Translations under genes and position numbers: made by a program
Shown: piece after piece, positions 33,090-45,052 of the stretch
Numbering within the stretch: position 1 is the first letter of the stretch
How the letters are laid out: each line of letters opens with the position of its first letter
Assembly (NCBI GenBank): GCA_030710605.1
Contig: CP092870.1
Location: forward strand, 20,932,684 to 20,996,683
Direction of reading: 5' to 3'
DNA length: 64,000 bases
Origin: Cordylochernes scorpioides
Lineage: Eukaryota > Arthropoda > Arachnida > Pseudoscorpiones > Chernetidae
Notes under the pieces: model-generated
Seen by the model: only the letters and a program-made list of their open reading frames with translations
The model's database searches: none
What the model was told of the DNA's origin: nothing

Positions 33090-34115
33090 TCAGTGTTTTT
33101 TCTGCAAGTTGTTGCGGAGGTTTTCTTTCGAAAATGTTGCAGCGGTTCTTATGGTAATGTTCACAGCGGTTATCTTGGTAATGTTTACAGTTGTTTCTTG
33201 ACAAAGTTCGCAGCGAATCTCTTTGCAATTGTTATAGCGATTCTCTTGGCAATTGTTACAGCGGCTTTCTTGGCAATGGTTGGCCAGGTTACTCTTGGAA
33301 ATTGTTGCAGCGGTTCTTATGACAATGTTCACAGCGGTTCTCTTGAAATGTTTAGAACGATTTTCTTTACAAAGTTCGCATTGAATGTCTTGGCAATTGT
33401 TACAGCAGTTTTCTTGGCAATTTCTGCAGCGGTTTTCTTGGAAAATGTTGCAGCGGTTTTTTTGGATTTTTTTTCAGTGGTTCTCTTGGCAAATGTTACA
33501 GCAGTGTTCTTGGAAATTGCTGCAGCGGTTTTCTTGGCAAGTGTTGAGGCGGTTTTTTTGGAAATATTTGCAGCGGTTCTCTTGGCAAATGTTGCAGCGG
33601 TTCTTTTGGCAATTGCTGCAGCGGTTCTCTTGGCAATTTTTAAGCGCTTCTCTGGCAATTTTTTTCAGCGGTTCTTTTGGCAATGTTTAGAACGATTTTC
33701 TTGACAAAGTTCGCATTGAATCTCTTGGCAATTGTTGCAGCGGTTCTTTTGGTAATTGCTGCTGCGGTTCTCTTGGTAATTGTTGCAGCGGTTCTTTTGG
33801 AAATTGCTGCAGCGGTTCTATTGGTAATTGTTGCAGCGGTTCTCTTGGTAATTGTTGCAGCGGTTCTCTTGGTAATTGTTGCAGCGGTTCTCTTGGTAAT
33901 TGTTGCAGCGGTTCTCTTGGTAATTGTTGCAGCGGTTCTCTTGGTAATTGTTGCAGCGGTTCTCTTGGCAATGGTTGGCAGCGATTATCTTGGCAAATTT
34001 TGATGCGGTTTTCTTGGCAATGTTCGCAGCAATATTGGCAGCGTTTCTCTTGTCAATTGTTGCAGCGGTCTTTCTGTCAATGGTTGCAGAGGTTCTTCTG
34101 AAAATTGCTGCGATT
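33090..34115. repeat. 24-bp minisatellite
   Basis: About 40 imperfect copies of a 24-bp unit whose most regular form (33730-33965) is TTGTTGCAGCGG plus TTCTCTTGGTAA. The 24-bp period keeps several frames open on both strands. This gives spurious ORFs: hydrophobic VLLVIVAA repeats on + and NCQENRCN repeats on minus. I do not treat any of these as genes. Confidence 0.9.
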
Positions 34116-35211
34116 TAAACGCGACTTCGTGTAAGTGGATTGGAGTGAGTCTAAGCACAAATCATATTCCGACAGAATTCTAAAGACCGATTAACTTGAC
34201 GCCAAAAAGTTAAAATATTTGTTTATAAATTAGGTGAGGATGTTTCTCGAACTATAAATTTAATCTTATAGAAATATATGATAGACAAAAATATAGATGA
34301 GTGTCTATATAAACTTATTAAGTGTGTACAAAATTTGATCTATTTGCAGGAATTTCATTCCGCCAACAAATATCATTGGTCTCTCTTTCTTGATATATGG
34401 TATTTTTCAATCGCGTAAAATGGGATTTAATTATATATGATAGTGGGTTTGAGCTATATGATTGCGAGTTTTATTATTCAATATTATTGTTTTATTATAT
34501 ATATATATAAATAATTCAAAATCTCTTTAAAATCCACCAGAAGCACAAACAATCATTCCAGGATTTAGTAGGTCCTGTGTCAAATTCGAAATAAAAATTG
34601 CAAATGACATTTTGGTGTGCCCGCGGGCGACCTTGACTCGTGACCAGCACATTATCGGTGACGTCATTAGAGGTCCAGAGGGGAAAGAAAAAAAAGCAGA
34701 AGAAAAGATCTTGAGGATGACATACGACGCGTCTGTCTGAAAAACTATTCCATTTCTTTCCCCTCACATTTTTCTCTATCCTGCCAATTTCTGGTATTAA
34801 TTTATCTTTTTAGGGCCGCGCGAGCCGTTTGAAAGATTTGTTCCTTCCAATATCAGATGGATCCGTGTGTTTTGCAGCGTTTCCCACTTTCTATTGATCC
34901 TCTCTCTCTCTCTCTCTTCTTATTTCTTTCACTTTCGCTAAGATTATTGTCAACTTAATATTGTTTCAGCACCATTTGAAGTTTACTTAATATAACTTAC
35001 AGAAGTTTAGAATTAGAAAAAAATAATTACATTGAACAGCGGAGACAGAATTTCTTATTAAGCCTCTCTATTTATTTTAACTGTATTTAACCTTATATGA
35101 ACGATGTAATAAAAAAATTCCAATCTTAATAGCTCTCTCGATTGAGGAAATATCTTATGCAAATGAAATATTTAGATTTTTTAAAACAACGCACAAAATA
35201 TTAGGCAAAAT
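34116..35211. other. non-coding stretch
   Basis: Contains a (TC)n tract near 34897-34918. ORFs have no recognisable domain. Confidence 0.5.
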
Positions 35212-35481
35212 TACACCTATCCCCCGATTTACACGGAACTTGTTTTACACGTTTTCGCTTTTACACGGTTTTCCAAATAAGATTTTTTTTTGTTTTTATC
35301 GCACTATACTAAAATGCGATATTCTACTCTATACTACCTATGTTGAAAAGAATATTGAGAGGCTCTGATTCATGAGGGGGTGAACACCTATTCAGATTTG
35401 ACAGTTTAATATACACCTATCCCTCGATTTACACGTTTTTCTCAGGAACGTATCTACCGTGTAAATCGGGGGATAGGTGTA
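35212..35481. repeat. MITE with 25-bp perfect inverted termini
   Basis: Left TACACCTATCCCCCGATTTA-CACGG and right end are exact inverses over 25 bp; length 270 bp. A further near-copy of the left terminus lies inside at 35412-35435. The last 70 bp are therefore a small foldback of their own. Confidence 0.8.
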
Positions 35482-36284
35482 TTTGGTTAGTTTAAAATAA
35501 GTTCAAAATACACTCTTTTATAATACTATATAATACCTTTATAATATGTAAAATAGGTAAATGAAAATTAAACATGTAGCAAAAGAAAATCGATATTTTA
35601 GATCCGGTTTTCTGGAATCCTCTCAGCTATCTAAGTTTAGAGGGTTCTAAAATATGCATGCTTTAGAAAAAAAAATTAGGGTAACTGAAAACCTACAATG
35701 GAAAATGGACAGCCCCGACAGCCTCTGGGAAACTTCCAAGCTGTAAAATGTTCTGGACAATACGAGATGGAGAACGTGAATTGGGAAGACTACAAGAGTA
35801 AATAAAGACCATCTACAAGGTCGCAGCGAGCAGAAGAGACGAGAGCGCACTGTAGAAGTTAACAGCGGTTCCAGGATGTGTGTAAGTTAGAAACCATGCC
35901 ACAGACGAAATCATCAAAAGGAGTGTACTATGGTGTCATCATGTGGAGAACGAACGTTCTGGAATAGGCGGGTTTCTCAATAACAAGAAGAGCATATGGC
36001 GTAAGGACTGATTGAGAGAGGGCCCAGGTTGGGAACCTGGTTCAACAATCAAGGTGTGAGGCTAATCCTGGCGTTACGTTATAGGACACTTGACAACCCT
36101 CATGTGATCGGAGACATTCAGGAGAATAAAATTCTTCCAGAAGGCCGCAGAGGATGTTTGCCCTGTTTGGAACAAACAGGCTTAGGATTAAGGTAGTGTT
36201 CTGACAACGTACAACTATGGCTAAACCCGTCTTCCATTTGTAGACCGGGGGCAGACGGACTAATGAGGAAAAAATAATCTCAAT
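35482..36284. other. decayed retroelement-like block
   Basis: From about 35660 to 36240 base composition is higher in GC and purine, with many stop codons in every frame. It looks like old coding retroelement DNA, but I cannot name a family from what remains. Confidence 0.3.
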
Positions 36285-36465
36285 TGGCTGAATTCAAGTC
36301 TTGTTCCTCTTGTTGACAGCGTAGTTGGAAGGCCTGGCTCCCAGCGGTTTCGACAGTTTAATTTAATTCACCATTGTAGTAGAAAATTGCTTGATTTTCA
36401 AAAGAATCATACACATATAAAAAGTTTCAATTTCTTACAACAGATGGCGCGCTAATTCATCATAT
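36285..36465 (-). repeat. family A repeat, partial copy 8
   Basis: Contains 'GGCCTGGCTCCCAGCGG' and ends 'AACAGATGGCGCGCTAATTC', the family A terminus. It lies about 115 bp upstream of the Dscam Ig1 exon. Confidence 0.6.
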
Positions 36466-36581
36466 ATATGGAAGGGTAGCGAGGGTAGGACCGGAGAGCT
36501 AAATTTTCTTGCTCGTCGTAGCAGTCTTAAATGCTGTAGAGGAATGTTCCAAACCCCCTACAACTTGCTGCTATGGTGCAG

Positions 36582-36911
36582 CCACCGCCGCGGACGAGGC
36601 CATAGAGAAGCGGATGGGCCCAGTTTTCCTGGCCGAGCCTCCGAGCCGCGTGGAGTTCCTGAACACCACGGGGGCGGCGGTGGACTGCCTGGCGTACGGC
36701 CAGCCCGGGGCCCGCGTGGCTTGGCGCACTGCAGACGGCTCCCCCGCCGAGCCCGTCCCCGGCCTACGCCACGTGCTGCCCAACGGCACGCTCGTGCTCT
36801 GGCCCTTCCCGACCGATCGCTACCGGCAGGACGTTCACGGAGCCGTCTACCGCTGCCTGGCAGCCAACGCCGTCGGTGCCGTGCTGTCCAGGGACGTACA
36901 TGTCAGGGGAG
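36582..36911 (+). CDS. Dscam: Dscam-family gene, exon 2 (Ig1 domain)
   Basis: This exon encodes an N-terminal immunoglobulin domain of a Dscam-like adhesion receptor. These proteins act at the neuronal surface in homophilic self-recognition. It reads EAIEKRMGPVFLAEPPSRVE, then an Ig core with DCLAYG (first Cys), VAWRTADG (Trp) and AVYRCLAANAVG (the Y-x-C second Cys). It ends LSRDVHVRG, the boundary into Ig2. The GPVF-EPP start and SRDVHVR end are characteristic of Dscam proteins. Acceptor: CTATGGTGCAG before 36582. Donor: GTAAGT at 36912. Both borders are phase 1. GC content near 70% contrasts sharply with the flanks. Overlapping ORFs in other frames are shadows. Which paralogue it is cannot be decided from this exon. 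Confidence 0.9.
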
Positions 36912-37079
36912 GTAAGTCACACCCCTATACTTATCTCAACTCAACGTATGGCGCCCGATGGGAAAGGTTTAGAACTCAGAGTTGTTAGTTTTGATAAATA
37001 TACATTATCTAGCTCAATTACGGTTAAAACAATTTACTATCCGAAGTTATTTATGCCTAATTTATCCTTATTGTTTGCG

Positions 37080-37390
37080 AAAGAACATTGCTCGATGCAA
37101 ATATTTAAATGTAATTCTACTGTCCTAAAAGCTTATGTCCATAGTTTGCTTAAATACCATTTCTAAGAATCCATCCTTCAATGCAGCATATAAAAGCAGA
37201 ATGATCCAATACAGTATTAGAGCTGTAAAGAAGCGGTCTGGTAGATTAAATTGGCGAAACCGCTGGGAGGGTTCACCACTGATGAGCCAACCCTCCCAAT
37301 ATTTTTCATCGCAGTAAGGACAGAAGAAGTTTGATTTATTTGTGAAAAGAAACTTTAACGTCTTAATGTCTTCATTTGTTATACAAAGTT
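37080..37390 (+). repeat. family A repeat, copy 9
   Basis: Well-preserved + copy: TGCTCGATGCAAATATT, CTGTCCTAAAAGCTTATG, 'AAGAAGCGGTCTGGTAG', 'TTGGCGAAACCGCTGGG', 'GTTCACCACTGATGAGCCAA' and 'CATCGCAGTAAGGACAG'. Confidence 0.8.
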
Positions 37391-39355
37391 ATGTTTTATG
37401 TTCACGTACCTGTTTTTTTCTTTGTTGACGAACATAAACTTTCTTTAATGATTTATTTTAGTGCCTAAACAGATTATATCAGATATTTTCTCAGATATTT
37501 GAGTTTAATATTGGATTTTCAAAATGAGAATGTTTGTTTTTTGAATATAGTTCAACATAGATTCCCCCCAAAAAAATCATTCTTGCTTTTCTTTATATAC
37601 CCGAATATATCGGAACATGCTAACGTAGACACCTAAGAACATATTGAAGCATACAAATACTCGGTCAAAAATATATATATGTAACCATAAACATATAGAT
37701 ACATTGAATCACATGCAAATACAGGCACGAACCTACAGCACATGCACTTATATAAACACAACGATAAATATACAAACAAATATATACATAGAAACATGTA
37801 AAATTGTTCAAAAATATTGAAACATACAAACACGTTGATACATTAAAACATTATAAACATACGAATACATACTAATCAATTAATACCGATAATTCATTTC
37901 TGAGTTTCAAGTTTCGAAATAATTATTTTACCAAAAATATTTGAAAAGAACAAATGTGAATTACATATCAATTGTGCCAATATTTGCAGATTGTCTAAAA
38001 GGTGTGATCATTAAGTATGGCGACAAGGTTGTTAGAATATTTTTATAGTATATAAACAAATATAACAGAAATTATTCATTAAAGCATGACTCTTACTTTA
38101 TACAACAACGTTCTAACATTTTTTTCAGCTGCTCAAAATATAGAGAAAATTCGTTTTTTCCGAATGGCTCTCAACATTTTACAAAAGATTTCGATAAATA
38201 TCCAGGCTGTCCTTCAGACTTAAGTCTTTTTATTTACAATAGCGGTGAAAGTCCAAGATATTGGGTGGCGAAAAGCAGATTTATTTATAGGAATATTTTC
38301 CTTTTTTTATGCCAGGTTGAGAGATTGGGAATTCTTTTCGTATTTCCGCGAAGTATGCTTGTACGTAACCATGGCTATCAAGATGGTTGTTGAAGTGAAT
38401 CCATGTTACATTCTTGGTAGCATGGATATTAAAATTCTTGGCGTGTCTGTAAATATTCTTAGAATTCTGAATGAGTAATCCCTAATGTATAGGTATGTTC
38501 ATATATTCTGTGAGAGTTGTGTCCTTTTTTACGGGCATCGATTTTTTGGAAGGATTGTGAGAGACAGGAGTGAGTTAGAATGTGCAGCAGACTTAGCTCT
38601 GTGGTCTGATAGTTCATTTCCTGCTGTGTCCTTTGACATAACAGAATTGTACATTGGATGTACGATATAGGCTACAGATATTTTCTGAAACGAGTTGGGT
38701 TCTTAGAGACCAAGGAATGGTCAGAAATACCAATTGGCAGTCTGAGGCAATTCGAAAGTTTTTTTTTCAAATATCTGGAAAGTTTAAGTCGTGTAAAGGA
38801 TAACCAAGAGTTTAGCTTGGAAGGCTGAAAACTCGTGATATCATATTTTCCCGTCGATCATTACGCACAGAAACAGCTCGCCTACTTTATTCAATTTAGA
38901 AGTAAATATACAAATTATACTCTAAATTTTATATCTAACCACCACCTAAAAGTATTATATTTTAGCACAATTTAATTGTTGGCTGTATTAAACAAGTATG
39001 CAAAATGTGTAAACTCCCAAACCACACGGAAGTCTTAATATTTGTGCATTTGCATTGTCATCAGAATTTATAAATTTTTACGTGCTCAGGAAATATATTA
39101 AAATTGATCAAAGTATTTGTGCACAGATATAGATACACACATTCTATATATATAGAAAATAATTGCAGAATAACAAATCTTAGTGAAGTGTGGAAGCAAC
39201 TATAATGCGCTTCCTTTATTCCAAATAACGGCTAACTGTGTGTGTTCTGTGTCGAATATTTTATCCTTATACGGGCTGATATTGCCGAACTATTGTTTCA
39301 AGGCTCTATATCCTTGCTAGTCGCCGACTTGAGAACACGAGAGTAAGGTGAAAGG
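37391..39355. other. non-coding stretch
   Basis: AT-rich DNA. ORFs at 38245-38670 have no recognisable domain. A LINE/SINE 3'-end-like fragment related to 10905-11230 lies at about 39000-39140. Confidence 0.45.
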
Positions 39356-40538
39356 TTCTCGGTCTGACAATGAAAGACTCTGATTTTCAGTTAAAAGTCT
39401 TTTTTTTTTTTCTATATAATCTCCTTGACGTCAACACACTTGGTCCAGCGTTTCTCCAATATCAGTATTCATTCCTGGAAATGAGACTTTGGAAGATTGT
39501 TCAAATATTCATCTACAGTCCTCTCAGCGTCTTCGTTGGAAGAGAAGCGCTTTCGTAAACAAATTTCTTTGGATGTGGGAAGATATGGAATTCAAAGGGA
39601 TTTAAATCAGTAGAATAGGACGGATCGCCAGGTAAATCGTACCTCAAATTTCGCAGTTACCAATTTTCAACAAACCTTTATAAGCAGGTACGTTGTCCAG
39701 GTTTAAGATATGTTTTTTTTTCCTCTTCTCTCGAATTTCGACATCTAGCTGGTCAAGAAGGTTAGCATAATATTCACCTGTATATAATAGCTCTTTATTT
39801 TTCAAGGTAATCAATTAACTGGATCACACTTGGTGTTCTAAAACGCTGGCATGACATCTCCGGCAGATGCGATTGATTTCGCTTTCTTTGGCGCTGGACA
39901 ACTGCTTTCCTTTGTCCACTGCTTCGACTGCTGATTGGCTTCTGGCGTGTAGTGTTGGACCTATGTCTCATTCATGGTGACAAATTCGCCTCACTCTTGA
40001 ATAGGTCTAAACATTGCTGAGAATGTCGTTTGCACATTTTAATTTAATCTGCAATCAGCAAATGCGACATCCGCTTTAGCCGAGCTTTCGCATTAATAAA
40101 TTTTCGTGTAAGATCTTCCTCACTCTTTCTACCGCTATTCCTACGGCCTCAGCTATCTCACACACCTTTACTCGCCTATCGCCCAACAGTTATTTTGTAC
40201 CTTTTCAATATTTTCACCTATGGTTGATTTTTTTGACTGTCCTTCACTTGGGTCATCTTCTAACGGTTGAAATTGTAGGAGCAGGGTTCCCGTAAACTTA
40301 TGCAAACCTTGAATGGATTTCTTTAAGGGTTAATCCACCCATAACGAATAATTTAATAACTTCACGATATTAAATTTTATCCATTTCAACGTAACACGCA
40401 CAAGATGTGTACTACAAAGACTCGTTTATACAAACTTATTTTAAGTTGAAACTTATCCTACGAACTAAAGACATACGCGCGCAGGAAGGAACGTAATCTT
40501 TTGCCGATTGGAATGCCATCACTGGGTCAGCCCGAGAA
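39356..40538 (-). mobile_element. decayed mariner-type transposon
   Basis: Ends TTCTCGGTCTGAC (39356) and GTCAGCCCGAGAA (40538) are inverse with one mismatch, about 1.18 kb apart, a typical mariner size. On the minus strand near 39530-39630 a frame reads STDLNPFEFHIFPHPKK. This resembles the PPYSPDLxPxxxxLFxxLKK block of mariner transposases. The block 'LERRWTKCVDVKE'-like translates from about 39420-39460. Further upstream many frameshifts and stops interrupt the coding region. Other ORFs in the interval are not genes. Confidence 0.65.
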
Positions 40539-41690
40539 ATTTTGACCTCGTGCTACTTGAATAAATATTTGTAAACATCAATTTATCTTTTAGAGAGATG
40601 AAATACTCCGAAGCTAGCTTTTTTACATTGAATTTAATTAATTTTGCTCTATATATATCTATACCAAATTTAATTTATAAAATGTTTTATAGACAAGAAT
40701 GAATGAGATTTTACCTTTAGACCTGAACATATTTTAAATTAAAATTTGAAAGGAAATATTTAACAAAAAATATGAAATTCTACAATCAAATCGGCACAAA
40801 AAACTTCCAAACTATCTCTTTGTACAAGTAGTTCAGACCCGTGTTACAACAAGTGAGTTTACAAATATGGAAAACACTTTATAGCTTTTGAGAGAACTAT
40901 ATTTGAAATTCTAAAAGGCGATTGGTAGCGTGCTAAATATATTTGCCATGTTCTTAGAAAATCGACATTATAGAGGTTTTAAAATGAGAAAATGAAAGCT
41001 TTTAGAAGTAAATATCTCTTTATAGAAATAACTCCTTTAACGCAAACCTATTTAGAACGGCGGTAATATATTACTTGATTATTAAAATTTGTAATAAATA
41101 TAATTTACGTTTTAATTTGAATAAAGTTTGTAGGAAGTGCGCGTAATGATTCGTTAAAAACCCTTGTTAAATATATTTTATAAAAAATAACGATTAAGCC
41201 CATAAGTACGACTACTGAATTTAATAATTAAAAAATCCACATTTCAATTAGGCACAACAAGTGTGGGATAAAGATGAAAACTATATCACGGCAGGCAATG
41301 AATCTTATCATGTCTGAGAGATAAAGAGACAAACATATAAATTGTTAAATTAGCACTTGAATTTTTCTTCTATCAAAAGTGCGAGAAATGTATCAAATAG
41401 AGGAATGTACCTTTAAAAGAGATGTCTCTCATCCGCAAGCTCGCGCTTTTTAGAGATGGAAGCGGGATAGATGGTGATCCCGAATATGTGTGTATTGGCG
41501 GGGAGCCAGAAAGGCGATGGTGATATCCCCATCGAATTATCAAAAATGCATTTTTTAAATCAGTTCTATCAATCAGAGTTATCAATTCTACGAATAATTG
41601 TATGAATTCGGAGAGAAAGACGGACATGCAAATTTGTCCGTGAACATCGGCGCAGATGTAAATCAGTCTGTGGAAAAATGAAAAATTGGG
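40539..41690. other. AT-rich non-coding stretch
   Basis: No gene. A segment at about 41245-41315 (GGCACAACAAGTGTGG, CGGCAGGCAATGAATC) recurs at 48145-48215. Confidence 0.45.
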
Positions 41691-43414
41691 CTTAAAAGTT
41701 TGAGGCCGCGGAAGAGGACACGCACATCACCGAATCTCTAACCTTTAAAAAAAAGAAAGAAAATGGTCTGACCCTAAAGGTCAGCGGGCCAAGATTGCTA
41801 GACCGGAAGCTAGCATTCCATAACCAACTGGACATCCTCGAAGTACCACAAGAGTTCCGTGACTTTCTTCATGAACACCAGGCAGCAGAAGACACTAAAC
41901 AAGGCTAGATCAGCAGCAGCATCGTTCGACCAATGCTTCAATTCCGAATAATGCGCGGACTTCAATCCCTTGACTACTAAAAGCCTTGGAGGAATTGCTG
42001 CGGAAAGAATTAGTCTACTATCTTATTAAGATGTCTGGTCCTTTTCTGGTTGGACTCGCTAGTATTGAAAGGTGGAACTCCTGGTAGAGAAAGGGCTCAC
42101 CATCAACAACACCTTCCTCAGGCCATTCCCGTGCAGAAAGAGGGCGTAGAAGATCATCATCGGGAACCTGCCTATCGCAGTGAGGGAGGAGGTTATCATT
42201 GAAGCCCTTTGACCTTACTGCCGGGTTATCTTCTTTGCCTGTGGAAGTGGTGTCATGTGACGGCTACTTCGTTCTTCTGAATGGAGAACGGAAAATTCAC
42301 CAGCTCTTTACCAAGTTGGTGATCATCTTGAAATGAGAGTCCACACCCACCTACCTCACCCACGGTGTAAAATTTAGACGTCACCACTAGGGACATCGGC
42401 GATCCACCTGCTCTTGGGAACCCACGGCAGTCGTTCTGCATATCTTCAGGACAACCAAAGTAGACCGGCTTCGACGCCTTCATCCTCCTACAGATCCGCA
42501 GTGCCTATATCGGATGCGGTAAATTCTAAAACCATCCAGATAATCCTTGTGAAATCTTCTAGTCCTGCCGCGGCGAGCCGTCCAATCCTTCCTCAGGATA
42601 GGTCAGCCACCAAGACTTCTGATCCAGCGCCGAGCTCCAGCCCGTTGTCTTTTTTTACCAGCCACACCAATCAAGAGCGGCCCCTGTCAAAGAACAGGAC
42701 AAAGCTGTACCAAATTTCTAATATTCAAACCCCGAAATAAACAGCCTCCTCAGACCACTGAGAAACAGGTACAGGAGTTATCTGATGACCTGAACCTTGA
42801 CTCACATTCCCAGAACCCATATGTGACGATAAATATAGAAAAGTTATGACAAGTGTGGTTTTATACCGATCTTAAAGTAATAATTTCTTTTTTATGCTAC
42901 CACCTTAAGAAAAGCCTGTTCTGAACAAATAACTCGGCACTGCAATAATGTATGCCGGGGAGAAGAACTTCTATCTACGCGGGAGGCTGTCTAACTTCAA
43001 GGTGGCTAATGACAGCGAGTGAAATCCATATGTCCCCTCAGTAGGATTCGTATGATGTAAATATCCTCTAATACTTTAATAGCTTGATTTTTAATGTATT
43101 TTGTGTTCTGGATTGTTGACTGAGGTAAATAAATATTTTTATTATAATTCGTTTCCCATTCTCTTTCTCTCTCCTAAATTGACGTTTTAATATAGTAGTT
43201 TCAATCTCTCTCTCGCGTCGGCCTCCGTCCCGAGGGTAGGAATACCACAAGTGTGACAAAGGCTACCATATACAAGCACCATCTTAGTCTTGATATGGGC
43301 AACGCCAGTCATCACCTCGACTTTGTGAGAAAGGACTATCATCGCAGTCCATCAGTGGCGAATTCTTTCCCATGGTGGACTTCACCAATGAAGACAGTAT
43401 TTATATATTATATA
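41691..43414. other. GC-richer decayed retroelement-like block
   Basis: Between about 41700 and 43060 the DNA is clearly GC-richer and coding-like. A + strand frame reads KLAFHNQLDILEVPQEFRDF near 41815-41865. A 108-codon Ser/Pro-rich frame lies at 42414-42740. Stops and frameshifts break the whole. It resembles a degenerate retroelement gag/ORF1 region, but no diagnostic domain is visible and I do not name a family. Confidence 0.35.
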
Positions 43415-43719
43415 TGTCATAATATATGCTCTTCCAGGATTAATAAAACAATCCAACAGCCGACGAGAGAGAGATGGGCAGCTAAAGCTAAGAAAACTAA
43501 CTTACGACCATTTTTTGGTCACATTCCTTAGGGGGGCGTCACCACCTGGCGCTTATCTTTTGTTAGCCCCGCTTGTGTACACAGGGAAAAACAGTCGTTC
43601 AGTAGATAACGTCTCACTCGCCACCACTTTCTCTCTCGGCTGGCTGCCTGGATTATGCCTCTAATAACTCGTCGTGTGATTTTTTCTCTCCTCACCACAT
43701 TTACCACTATATTGTCACA
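43415..43719 (+). repeat. 5' LTR
   Basis: Begins TGTCATAATATATGC and ends TATATTGTCACA. An AATAAAAC signal lies about 30 bp from the left end. It differs from the 3' LTR at one base (GGATTATGCC versus GGATTTTGCC). Confidence 0.9.
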
Positions 43720-43801
43720 ATGAAAGTCGACAGGATAAGATCTGACCGGGAATCAAATCCCTCATATACCAGAGCATGAAGAAACAAGAAGCCAAGCCAC
43801 G

Positions 43802-45052
43802 ATGATCGAACAAACCCACAACCAAGTTCCACAAGAACCAACGACCGACGCTACTGTAGCTGCTTTCCTTCGAACTCTCACCCTCTGTCTCGACCAACTT
43901 TTAAACCGTGAGTCTGAAGAAGCAATCACCTACAACGGAGATGAACCTGCCGCACACTTCTTCTCACAACTTGAGTCTCAGCCGAACTTCCACAACTTAG
44001 AGCCAGCACGCCAAGCTCGAAAGGCTCTATCATCACTCAGAGGCGAACCTCGCAAAATTGCACAAGACTTAGCTCTACTCAATAAGACTTATGAAGAGGT
44101 CAAGGAGTCACTCTGCGCCGTCTATCCCCGACGCCCTAGCTTCACTCTTCAAGAGTTCTATGAACTTAAATGCACATCGATGGCCGAGATCGAGACCTAC
44201 TACAAGAACAAGGTCCGAATAGGATTGGCGATCAACCTCCCTAAGAGTGCCATCGTGCAAGCACTATCCAACGGTGTGCCACGTAACTATGGCAACCTTT
44301 TAAAGATGGCACAACCCTCGGGACCAGAAGAATGGTTATGCTTAGCCCAACAGCTGACCTACGAAGGGGATAACACCAGCACTAAAGCTGCCCAACAACG
44401 ATCACCGCGCCAGAGCAGAGCACCTTCCACCACCGTGGACAAGACCCCACCATATCCTTGCCGTTACTGTGGCCAGAATCATTGCAACAAACAATGTCGT
44501 AAACAACCATTCGCCGCCGACAATACTATCCTTCACCAGGTACAGACTCCTGAACAGAGGTCTTCTCTCCGGGATGCGCAAATCCATCCCATCAAGCAAG
44601 CTATCACAAAACCAATAGCCACGTCCCAAATTTATCACGTCGCACCTTCCCAAGTCCCAATTGAACAGACTTCCCAAGTACAAATTGCACAGACTTCCCA
44701 AGATCCCACTACCCCTGATCCACATGAGCTGATTGTGGAAGATGAGATGTCCAAGAACCCTCAACATGACAACCGCCAACTGTTAGAGGACACAGCCCTT
44801 AGTGACTCTAGCACGCCGGACAAGCGAGACAGCCCCAGTCTCAGTGAGGAGAAGTGCTACGAGAGCTTTGGTGACTGCGAGCATTCCGACTGTAGTAGAG
44901 TAATGGAAAACCCCACTGGAATAATTTCTTCCAACAACGCCGTCCCCTGCCAGTCTACGCCACCACGAGCGGAGCAAGCCGCCTACGTCCCGCGGACTCG
45001 TCTACACGCCATGTACGGCAACCACATTCCCCATCGGGACTTTCCAACATGA
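43802..45052 (+). CDS. Gag protein of LTR retrotransposon
   Basis: This 416-residue protein would form the capsid/nucleocapsid of the retrotransposon particle. Residues about 40-200 form a helical capsid-like region (ITYNGDEPAAHFFSQLES and later KALSSLRGEPRKIAQDL). That layout is typical of Ty3/gypsy-type Gag. A single zinc knuckle CRYCGQNHCNKQC sits at residues 220-232. It is C-x2-C-x3-H-x4-C, one residue shorter between the second Cys and the His than the standard knuckle. The last ~180 residues are polar, Gln/Ser/Pro-rich and disordered-looking. The Met at 43802 is the first in frame downstream of the LTR. There is no pol frame after the stop and no sign of a frameshift site leading into one. 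Superfamily is inferred from Gag layout only. Confidence 0.85.
   Translation: MIEQTHNQVPQEPTTDATVAAFLRTLTLCLDQLLNRESEEAITYNGDEPAAHFFSQLESQPNFHNLEPARQARKALSSLRGEPRKIAQDLALLNKTYEEVKESLCAVYPRRPSFTLQEFYELKCTSMAEIETYYKNKVRIGLAINLPKSAIVQALSNGVPRNYGNLLKMAQPSGPEEWLCLAQQLTYEGDNTSTKAAQQRSPRQSRAPSTTVDKTPPYPCRYCGQNHCNKQCRKQPFAADNTILHQVQTPEQRSSLRDAQIHPIKQAITKPIATSQIYHVAPSQVPIEQTSQVQIAQTSQDPTTPDPHELIVEDEMSKNPQHDNRQLLEDTALSDSSTPDKRDSPSLSEEKCYESFGDCEHSDCSRVMENPTGIISSNNAVPCQSTPPRAEQAAYVPRTRLHAMYGNHIPHRDFPT

Larger units (their letters stand above)
28015..36581 (+). other. Dscam intron 1 (inferred)
   Basis: An 8,567-bp intron between GTACGT at 28015 and the AG before 36582. It contains a foldback element, a hAT-like MITE, family A and C repeats, the 319-bp ribozyme palindrome and the 24-bp minisatellite. 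No other coding exon was recognised. Confidence 0.6.

Noticed and set aside
33093..34003. Possible membrane protein (VLLVIVAA repeats)
   Set aside because: Hydrophobic repeats come from the 24-bp minisatellite; the opposite strand is equally open.
37246..37290. Family A core as a true hammerhead (stem-II-open form)
   Set aside because: Only 19 nt separate GAAA from CTGATGA, too few to form both stem III and a closed stem I; kept as a structural finding only.
43720..43760. Primer-binding site of the LTR element
   Set aside because: A GACCGGGAATCAAATCCC stretch looks like a tRNA T-arm complement, but no TGG at the LTR border supports tRNA priming there.
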